Shown here in pieces: positions 58,313-64,000 of a stretch of DNA of 64,000 nucleotides (position 1 is the first letter of the stretch; every line of letters starts with the position of its first letter). The notes under the pieces were generated by a model that saw only the letters and a program-made list of their open reading frames with translations, was not told the origin of the DNA and did no database searches. Origin of the DNA: JAEUIT01 sp044220875 (GTDB lineage: Bacteria > Planctomycetota > Phycisphaerae > Phycisphaerales > SM1A02). The stretch is taken from the NCBI GenBank assembly GCA_044220875.1, contig JBGAQH010000003.1, positions 1 through 64,000 of the forward strand. The letters run 5' to 3'. The position numbers and the translations under genes were made by a program.

Positions 58313-59245
58313 ATGACGACTTCGACGACCCCTTCCGGCCGTGATGCGGCCTCGCCCGCGGATCTCGGTGGTGGGGGGGCCCAAGTCATCGACGGCAAGC
58401 GGCTTTCCGAGGAGATCCGGCGCGGCCTGCTGGAGCGGGTGCGTCAGGCGGCGGCCAACGGGACGGCGGCCCGGCTTGATGCGGTCATCGTCGGGGACGA
58501 CAAGTCGGCGGCCATCTACGCCGGCAACCAGGGGCGGACCTGCGCCGACGTCGGCGTCGAGTACATCCTCCACCGGCTTCCGGCCAACGCGACCTACGAC
58601 GAGATCGCCGCCCGCGTCCTCGAGCTCGACGCCGACGAGAACGTCCGGGCGCTCATGCTCCACCTGCCGCTTCCGCCGGGCGTCGACGCCGAGCGGATCC
58701 AGTCCTTCATCGCCCCCGAGAAGGACGTCGAGGGCGTCAATCCCGCGAACATCGGCAACATCGTCTACGGCCGTCGGAGCCTCGTGCCCTGCACGGCGCT
58801 GGCGACGCTCGAGCTCATCGAGTCGACCCGCACGCCGCTCCGCGGATCGCAGTGCGTCATCGTCGGGGCGAGCAACATCGTCGGCAAGCCGATCGCCGTC
58901 CTCCTCATGCGGGCCGAGGCGACGGTGGTGAGCTGCAACAAGTACACCCGCGACCTCGCCTCGCTCACCCGCACCGCGGATGTCCTCATCTCGGCGGCCG
59001 GCGTGCCGGGGCTCATCAGGGCCGACATGGTGAAGCCGGGCGCGGTGGTGATCGACGTCGGCATCAATCGCGTGAAGGGAGCGGACGGCAAGTCGCAGAC
59101 CGTCGGCGACGTGGCCTTCGACGAGGTGCGGCGCGTCGCGGGCCACATCACGCCGGTGCCGGGCGGCGTCGGGCCGATGACGGTGGCGATGCTCCTGCGA
59201 AACACCGTGGACGCGGCGCTGCGAACCGATCCGGTGCAGCGCTGA
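58313..59245 (+). CDS. folD: FolD-like methylene-THF dehydrogenase with altered cyclohydrolase site
   Basis: 310 residues from ATG at 58313. Clear FolD fold: AQVIDGKRLSEEIRRGL, the NADP site VIVGASNIVGKPIAVLLM, KPGAVVIDVGINRVKG and ITPVPGGVGPMTVAML. In E. coli FolD, the catalytic Lys lies in YVASKRK; the aligned segment here is IYAGNQGR, giving Gln73 instead of Lys. The usual QLPLP is HLPLP (His117) and KDVDG is KDVEG (Glu140). Mutation of that Lys in the human enzyme abolishes cyclohydrolase but spares dehydrogenase activity (established for the family). So this protein may be dehydrogenase-only; otherwise typical. Confidence 0.88.
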   Translation: MTTSTTPSGRDAASPADLGGGGAQVIDGKRLSEEIRRGLLERVRQAAANGTAARLDAVIVGDDKSAAIYAGNQGRTCADVGVEYILHRLPANATYDEIAARVLELDADENVRALMLHLPLPPGVDAERIQSFIAPEKDVEGVNPANIGNIVYGRRSLVPCTALATLELIESTRTPLRGSQCVIVGASNIVGKPIAVLLMRAEATVVSCNKYTRDLASLTRTADVLISAAGVPGLIRADMVKPGAVVIDVGINRVKGADGKSQTVGDVAFDEVRRVAGHITPVPGGVGPMTVAMLLRNTVDAALRTDPVQR

Positions 59246-59287
59246 TCGCCGCTGTGGCTCTCTGCCAAACCGCGATGCGCGCGCCAG

Positions 59288-59298
59288 CGAAGCGTTAG
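59288..59298 (+). repeat. Dispersed 11-mer CGAAGCGTTAG, copy g (at stop codon)
   Basis: Exact copy; its CTAACGCTTCG on the minus strand contains the TAA stop (59295-59297) of purC. Confidence 0.75.
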
Positions 59299-60278
59299 CC
59301 GACCGCGAGGCGCTTGCGGGCCTCTTCGTACCGGCTCATCGTGTTGCGGGCGACCTCGTCGGGGATGGGCGGGCCCGGAGGGCTCTTGTCCCAGCGCTTC
59401 TGGGCGACGAGCTCGAGGAGATAGTTGCGGAGGAACTGCTTGTCGAAGCTCGGCTGGTCGCGGCCGGGCTGGTACTGCTCGCGGGGCCAGTAGCGGCTCG
59501 AGTCGGGAGTCAGGACCTCGTCGATCAGCATGAGCTCGTCGGTCGGCTGTCCGTTCGCGTCGAGGGCGAAGCCGAACTCGAACTTGGTGTCGGCGAGGAT
59601 GACGCCGCGCTCCCAGGCGTAGGCGGCGGCGGCGCTGTAGATCTCGAGCGTCAGGCGCCTGAGCCGCTGCATGAGGGCATCGCCGACCAGTTCGCCGGCC
59701 CGCTCGAGGGAGATGTTCTCGTCATGCCCCTCGTCGGCCTTGGTCGCCGGCGTGAAGATCGGCTGCGGCAGGCGGTCGCACTGCCGAAGTCCCTTCGGAA
59801 GGGTGAGTCCGCAGACCGTGCCGCGCTCCTGGTACTCCGCCCAGCCGCTGCCGGCGAGGTAGCCGCGGGCGACGCACTCGATCGGAACGACCTTGGCGCG
59901 GCGGCAGATCATGATGCGGCCGTCGAGTGACCGGCGCTCCTCGTCGGAGAGGCCCGGGATCTCGGCGACGTCGGTCGAGAGCAGGTGGTCGCCGACGAGG
60001 GCAAGCGTCCGGAGGAACCGGAACCACCCGAGCGAGATGGCGGTGAGAAGCCGGCCCTTCCCGGCGATCGGCGTCGGCATGACCACGTCGAAGGCGCTGA
60101 CCCGGTCGCTGGCCACGACCAGCAGCCGATCGGGCTTGGCGCGAGTACCCGGCGCTGGGGGCTGGCCGGGCAGCCGGTAGATGTCGCGCACCTTGCCTTC
60201 GCGACGGTCGGGGAGCGTCAACGCCGTGCGGAAGACGGCGCCCGCCGCCTCGGATTCGGACGGGGTCTTGGTGACCAT
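59295..60278 (-). CDS. purC: Phosphoribosylaminoimidazole-succinocarboxamide synthase
   Basis: 327 residues from ATG at 60278. SAICAR synthase pattern of the larger, eukaryote/planctomycete-like type: REGKVRDIYRLPG, LLVVASDRVSAFDVVMPTPI, GKGRLLTAISLGWFRFL, VVPIECVARGYLAGSGWAEY, TPATKADEGHDENIS, and ILADTKFEFGFALDANG with LIDEVLTPDSSRYWP. Ligates aspartate to CAIR using ATP, step eight of purine synthesis. Longer than the 240-residue bacterial PurC. A monocistronic gene converging on folD; its stop lies in the dispersed 11-mer. Confidence 0.95.
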   Translation of the reverse strand: MVTKTPSESEAAGAVFRTALTLPDRREGKVRDIYRLPGQPPAPGTRAKPDRLLVVASDRVSAFDVVMPTPIAGKGRLLTAISLGWFRFLRTLALVGDHLLSTDVAEIPGLSDEERRSLDGRIMICRRAKVVPIECVARGYLAGSGWAEYQERGTVCGLTLPKGLRQCDRLPQPIFTPATKADEGHDENISLERAGELVGDALMQRLRRLTLEIYSAAAAYAWERGVILADTKFEFGFALDANGQPTDELMLIDEVLTPDSSRYWPREQYQPGRDQPSFDKQFLRNYLLELVAQKRWDKSPPGPPIPDEVARNTMSRYEEARKRLAVG

Positions 60279-60443
60279 GACACGCACTCTACCAGCCGAC
60301 GCGCGGCCGTACGCCGCTGCGGGGCGCGTCGGCGCGGGCATCGCGCCGCCCGGCATTCTCGGGGGAACTCCTCCTCGTTTCGAGGGGAGGCGCAGAGGCG
60401 AGGTGTACACTGCGGCGTCCCTGTCGCTCAGGCTGCCGCGCGA

Positions 60444-62003
60444 GTGCCATCCGGTCCGCACAAGCTTCGTTTCGTCGTCCACGACCCCCAGTCCCTCGGA
60501 CAGGGCGCCGGGGACGCCGCGCACATGATCGGGACCGACGACAACCCGATGCGCGGCGAGGTCCGGGTGAAGTCCCCGGCGGCGCCGGGCGGCGTCACCG
60601 AGCTCGTCTGCACCTTCGTCGACGACGAGTTCGCCTCGCTCTCGGTCCCGGTCCGGGCCGGCCGCGCCGGACTGCTCCATCTCCAGACCTGCGTCCTGCC
60701 GCCCCGCGAGCAGCCCTATGGCCTGCTCATCGAGCTCGCCCGCCATCGCATCAAGCACTTCATCCAGAAGTGCGAGGAATGGCAGATGTGGGATCCCTCC
60801 CTGGCCCGCGGGGCGATGCGCATCTGGGACGAGGCCCGCGGCATCTTCGCCGAGGCGATGCTCTGCGACGACGAGCTCCGCCGCGAGCGGCTCGCCCAGC
60901 GCTCGCTCGAGAAGGCGATCGACGCCAGCGAGCACCTCGCGATGAGCCACGCGGAGATCCTGCTCCATCGACGCTTCGGCTCGAAGGCGGCGAGCTCGAC
61001 CACGCTCGGGACCGTGGTGCGGCCCGGCGGACCCGCGATCCCCGCGGCGGCGGAGGAGATCGTGCAGCGCGACGTCGACGTCCTGCACATCCGCGCCGAC
61101 TGGCGCGACATCGAGCCGAAGCGCGGCAAGCCCGACTTCACCCAGCTCGACCGCTGGATGAAGTGGGCGGCGGAGCGGAAGAAGCCGGTCATGCTCGGAC
61201 CGCTGCTGGACCTCCGCGAGGCGGCGCTGCCCGACCACGCCCGCGTCTACCGGCACGACTACGAGAGCTTCCGCAACCTCGCCTACGACTACCTCGACCG
61301 GCTGGCCGCTCGCTACGCGCCGATGGTGGGCATCTGGAACGTCGGCAGCGGATTCCACGCCAATGAGTTTCTCGAGCTCTCCGTCGAGCAGATGATCGAC
61401 ATCGCCCGGCGCGTCGTCGTGCTCGTGCGCCAGCGGAACCGGCGGGCGAACACGCTCATGGAGCTGGTCGACCTCTTTGGCGAGAACGCCCCGCACCGCC
61501 CCTCGCCGGTGCTGCCGTGGCGCTATGCCGAGCTGCTGCAGCAGGAGGGGATCGGCGTCACGGCGCTCGGGCTGCGCATGGTGTTCGGTCGCGCCGGCTC
61601 GGTCGCGCGCGACCTCTTCCAGATCTCCTGCATGCTCGACCGCTTCCTCGGGCGCGAGGCCCGCGTCATGCTCACCGCCTTCGGGCTGCCCAACGCCGCG
61701 GTGGACGGGCGCGGCGGCTGGTGGCGCGACGGGGCGACGCCCGAGACGCAGGCGAGCTGGGCCGGCCGCGTGATGAGCGTGAGCCTCTCGAAACCCTTCG
61801 TCGAGGCGACGATGTGGTCGGACCTCATCGAATGTGGCGGCGATTCGAGGGGCTTCGGACTCTTCGACGCCCAGGGCGCGCCGCTTCCGGTGGTCGCGAA
61901 GCTCTCGTCCATCCGCCGCAAGCTGCGCACTCCGTTAGGTCCGCGGAAGAGCGATCCGGGCGAGCCATCCGAGGCACGGGGAGGGGGACCCGATGCCGAG
62001 TGA
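60444..62003 (+). CDS. GH10-like TIM-barrel protein without the usual catalytic glutamates
   Basis: 519 residues from a GTG at 60444 (start uncertain; the frame is open upstream). Residues 1-100 are beta-rich; then PPREQPYGLLIELARHRIKHFIQKCEEWQMWD introduces a helical region, followed by a barrel similar to GH10 xylanases: LLHRRFGSKAASSTTLG, DVDVLHIRADWRDIEPKRGKPDFTQLDRWMKWA. Where GH10 has its acid/base Glu (W-D-V-x-N-E) this protein reads GIWNVGSGFHANEF, and the nucleophile strand (T-E-L-D) reads MLTAFGLPNAA. A planctomycete-typical family, probably not a xylanase. A ComEA-like gene overlaps its end by 11 bases. Confidence 0.6.
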   Translation: MPSGPHKLRFVVHDPQSLGQGAGDAAHMIGTDDNPMRGEVRVKSPAAPGGVTELVCTFVDDEFASLSVPVRAGRAGLLHLQTCVLPPREQPYGLLIELARHRIKHFIQKCEEWQMWDPSLARGAMRIWDEARGIFAEAMLCDDELRRERLAQRSLEKAIDASEHLAMSHAEILLHRRFGSKAASSTTLGTVVRPGGPAIPAAAEEIVQRDVDVLHIRADWRDIEPKRGKPDFTQLDRWMKWAAERKKPVMLGPLLDLREAALPDHARVYRHDYESFRNLAYDYLDRLAARYAPMVGIWNVGSGFHANEFLELSVEQMIDIARRVVVLVRQRNRRANTLMELVDLFGENAPHRPSPVLPWRYAELLQQEGIGVTALGLRMVFGRAGSVARDLFQISCMLDRFLGREARVMLTAFGLPNAAVDGRGGWWRDGATPETQASWAGRVMSVSLSKPFVEATMWSDLIECGGDSRGFGLFDAQGAPLPVVAKLSSIRRKLRTPLGPRKSDPGEPSEARGGGPDAE

Positions 62004-62352
62004 GCGATGGGAGGGCGGACCGACGGTGGCGACCGCGCTGCTCGTGGCGCTCGCGGCGGCCTTGGTGGCATCGACCGCGACGCCGATGCGATCGGGCGCC
62101 TCCGCCGCGCCGGTCGCCCTTCGGTCGATCCGCATCGACATCAACAGCGCGGGCGTGGCCGAGCTCTGTCTCCTGCCCGAGGTCGGCCCGGCGCTGGCCC
62201 GCGCGATCGTCGCGGATCGCGCGGCGCACGGTCCCTTCCGCTCGGTCGAAGAGATCGACCGCGTGCGCGGCGTCGGTCCGGCGACGATGCGTTCCCTCGC
62301 CCCGTTCGTCACCGTCGGGAGCCCGGGCGCGGACGATCACGGAGGCCGCTGA
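61993..62352 (+). CDS. ComEA-like helix-hairpin-helix protein
   Basis: 119 residues from ATG at 61993, inside the end of the GH10-like gene. Residues 10-32 (TVATALLVALAAALVASTA) are a signal or membrane anchor. Residues 46-110 form two HhH motifs of the ComEA type: RIDINSAGVAELCLLPEVGPALARAIVADR and GPFRSVEEIDRVRGVGPATMRSLAPF. ComEA binds double-stranded DNA at the cell surface during natural transformation; short relatives are common in bacteria that are not known to be competent. mfd starts three bases downstream, so they may share a transcript. Confidence 0.83.
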   Translation: MPSERWEGGPTVATALLVALAAALVASTATPMRSGASAAPVALRSIRIDINSAGVAELCLLPEVGPALARAIVADRAAHGPFRSVEEIDRVRGVGPATMRSLAPFVTVGSPGADDHGGR

Positions 62353-62355
62353 ACG

Positions 62356-64000
62356 GTGGCGCGCACCGCGTCAACGTGGTTGGGCCGGCTGGAGAGCGAC
62401 TCGTCGGTCGCGCGCCTGGCGGCCGAGATCCGGGCCGGCGGCGACGTCACCGCCCGCGGCGCCCACGGATCGAGCACCACGCTGGTCGCCGGCGCGCTGG
62501 CCAGGCTGCTGCGCGACGGTGCCGACCCGATCGCGACGCTCCTTCTCGTCGTCGCCCATCTCGACGACGCCGACGAGGCCGCGGCCGAACTTGCCGGATG
62601 CGGGCTGGACGTCGCGGTCTTTCCGGCGATCGAGGCGCTTCCCGGCGAGAGCGCCGCGAGCCTCGAGCTCGTCGCCACGCGCCTCGGGCTCGCCCGCAGG
62701 CTGACGCTCCACGCGATCGGCGCGCCGGCCTCCGGCGACGAGTCGCGCCTGCCCGACGTCATCATCGCCCCCTTCCCGGCGCTCATGCAGGGGGTGCCCG
62801 ACGCCCGGCGCCTCGCGAGCGTGCTGCGCACGGTGCGGGTCGGCGATCGCCTCGACTCGCGCGAGCTCGCGACCTGGCTCGACGCCGGTGGCTATCGGCG
62901 GGTCGAGGCGATCGAGAGCCCCGGCGAGTTCGCGATCCGCGGCGGGATCATCGACATCTTCACTCCCGGCGCCGAGGCCCCGATCCGCATCGATCTCTTC
63001 GGCGACGAGGTCGAGCGGATCTTCGAGGTCGACCTCGCCACGCAGGCGAGCGACCGGACGCTGCGCCAGGCGGAGATCGTGAGCGCCTCGGTCGACGAGA
63101 TCCAGTCGGACAAGGGAACGCGGTCGTTCGCGGAGCTGCTGCCGAAGCGCACCGTCACGGTGCTCGCCGAACTTGCCGAGATCCTCGAGCAGGGCCGCGG
63201 CTACTTCGAGCGCGTGCACGACAGCCGCGGGATCGACGGTCCGCCGCGCGTCCTGCAGGCCCTCACCAACGCGACGCAGGCGATCGTCCAGGTCAACCAG
63301 TTCAGCGCGACGAGCGTCTCGGGCCGCCTGGTCGAGCTGCCGGTGTCGACGCTGCCGGTCTTTCCCGAGGACGTCAAGGACGCCTTCGTCGAGCTGGCGT
63401 ATCTCGGCAGCCGCCATGACATCGCCCTCTTCTGCGACACGCCGGGCGATGTGCAGCGAACGGGCGAACTGTTCGCCGAGCACGCCAAGGCTGCACGGGC
63501 CGAGATCCTCGAGGCCCATCTGCATCGCGGATTTCTCTGGGGGGGCGAAGGCGCGCCGCCCGGCACGCCGGCCCTGGCCTTCGTGCCGCAGAGCGAGGTG
63601 CTCCACCGCTATGCGACGCGCCGCCGCGGGGTCCGCGGCATCGGCGGCGGCAGGGCCCGCGAGGTCTTCGTCACCTTCGAGCCCGGCGACTACGTCGTCC
63701 ATCGCGACCACGGCATCGCCCGCTTCGTCGGCCTGCAGACGCTGGCCCAACTGAAGCTCACGCCGACGCAGGCCCAACAGCAGGCCCAGGCCCGAGGCAA
63801 GGGAGCCGAGAAGGCCAGCGCCGACGACGAGTTCCTCACGCTCGAGTTCGACGGCGGCACGCGCCTCCATGTGCCCGCGGCGAAGATCGAGCTCGTCCAG
63901 AAGTACATCGGCGCCGGCGGTGCGAGGCCGACGCTCTCGACCCTCGGCGGCAAGCGCTGGAAGAACGCCCGCGAGCAGGTGAAGGACGCGGTCCGCGATC
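62356..64000 (+). CDS. mfd: Transcription-repair coupling factor, N-terminal half (partial)
   Basis: GTG start at 62356; 548 residues are visible and the frame is open at the window end (the full protein is about 1,100). The UvrB-homology module is recognisable: VAGALARLLRDGADPIATLL, FPAIEALPGESAASLELVATRL, and the RIGGIIDIF-like EFAIRGGIIDIFTPGAEAPIRIDLFGDEVE. The RNA polymerase interaction domain begins near residue 435 with FEPGDYVVHRDHGIARFVGLQ, interrupted by a Gln/Ala-rich insertion (QAQQQAQARGKGAEKASADD) before LEFDGGTRLHVPAAKIELVQKYIG. Mfd removes stalled polymerase and recruits UvrA. The translocase half lies beyond the window. Confidence 0.93.
   Translation, partial: MARTASTWLGRLESDSSVARLAAEIRAGGDVTARGAHGSSTTLVAGALARLLRDGADPIATLLLVVAHLDDADEAAAELAGCGLDVAVFPAIEALPGESAASLELVATRLGLARRLTLHAIGAPASGDESRLPDVIIAPFPALMQGVPDARRLASVLRTVRVGDRLDSRELATWLDAGGYRRVEAIESPGEFAIRGGIIDIFTPGAEAPIRIDLFGDEVERIFEVDLATQASDRTLRQAEIVSASVDEIQSDKGTRSFAELLPKRTVTVLAELAEILEQGRGYFERVHDSRGIDGPPRVLQALTNATQAIVQVNQFSATSVSGRLVELPVSTLPVFPEDVKDAFVELAYLGSRHDIALFCDTPGDVQRTGELFAEHAKAARAEILEAHLHRGFLWGGEGAPPGTPALAFVPQSEVLHRYATRRRGVRGIGGGRAREVFVTFEPGDYVVHRDHGIARFVGLQTLAQLKLTPTQAQQQAQARGKGAEKASADDEFLTLEFDGGTRLHVPAAKIELVQKYIGAGGARPTLSTLGGKRWKNAREQVKDAVRD

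Noticed and set aside
8698..61937. GTTAG/CTAAC as systematic sequencing errors of GCTGG/CCAGC
   Set aside because: The resulting TAA stops fall at natural protein ends (sigma region 4, dockerin LLAAWG, PurC C-terminus), and many unaltered GCTGG sites are present; kept only as a refutation test.

Overview
The window is very GC-rich (about 70% by eye). Small start/stop overlaps (ATGA, GTGA) are common and intergenic spaces are short. The proteins point to a planctomycete, most likely of the Phycisphaerae: a secreted protein ending in two short dockerin-type repeats closing with LLAAWG, Ser/Thr kinases fused to SUMF1-like or TPR-like modules, an ECF sigma factor coupled to a kinase, a CotH-like protein, two GH127-type glycosidases and a degenerate GH10-like protein. 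The lineage is inferred from gene content; there is no rRNA in the window.

Layout. 1-1553: tail of one and the whole of a second DUF4139-type secreted protein, a recent tandem duplication. 1557-3433: amidohydrolase and flavin reductase (minus). 3675-5664: mraZ with a textbook operator array but no rsmH after it, a structured non-coding stretch, then csrA and a NifU-like Fe-S scaffold (minus). 5904-11165: lipoprotein, M48 membrane protease, dapF and an M20 peptidase. 11162-26582: a divergent L-arabinofuranose locus. The minus arm carries two GH127-type beta-L-arabinofuranosidases and a YtfQRT-YjfF-like furanose importer; the plus arm carries a ROK repressor, araB, araD, an atypical isomerase and a HAD phosphatase. 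26739-32097: a Pro/Gly-rich membrane-anchored protein, then an astC-astA-astD-like arginine catabolic operon. 32110-37184: CotH-like protein, glycosyltransferase, a response regulator with an HD-GYP protein, and a pseudopilin. 37211-42278: ECF sigma factor, kinase-SUMF1 protein and glyS. 42374-48852: SDR, a hydrolase-caspase fusion that appears to have lost key catalytic residues in both halves, folE, and a kinase with a repeat tail. 48914-57062: dockerin-type protein, S9 peptidase, hutF, ROK sugar kinase, DadA and a Gfo/Idh/MocA oxidoreductase. 57096-64000: TlpA-like thioredoxin, a FolD with an altered active site, purC, the GH10-like protein, a ComEA-like HhH protein and the 5' part of mfd.

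How they work together. The clearest pathway is 11162-26582: extracytoplasmic enzymes release L-arabinofuranose, a furanose-type ABC importer takes it up, and isomerase, ribulokinase and epimerase deliver D-xylulose 5-phosphate, probably under the ROK regulator. Amino acid breakdown is represented by AstC/A/D, HutF, DadA and the S9 peptidase. CsrA, HD-GYP plus receiver, ECF plus kinase and MraZ make regulation unusually dense.

The most unusual sequence-level signals are an 11-mer (CGAAGCGTTAG) found seven times, four of them exactly at stop codons of minus-strand genes or the ROK gene plus one more at purC; TTA leucine codons that occur only as G-TTA-G; a perfect 49-bp inverted repeat between two convergent genes; and three predicted enzymes with altered catalytic residues (hydrolase-caspase fusion, FolD, GH10-like).
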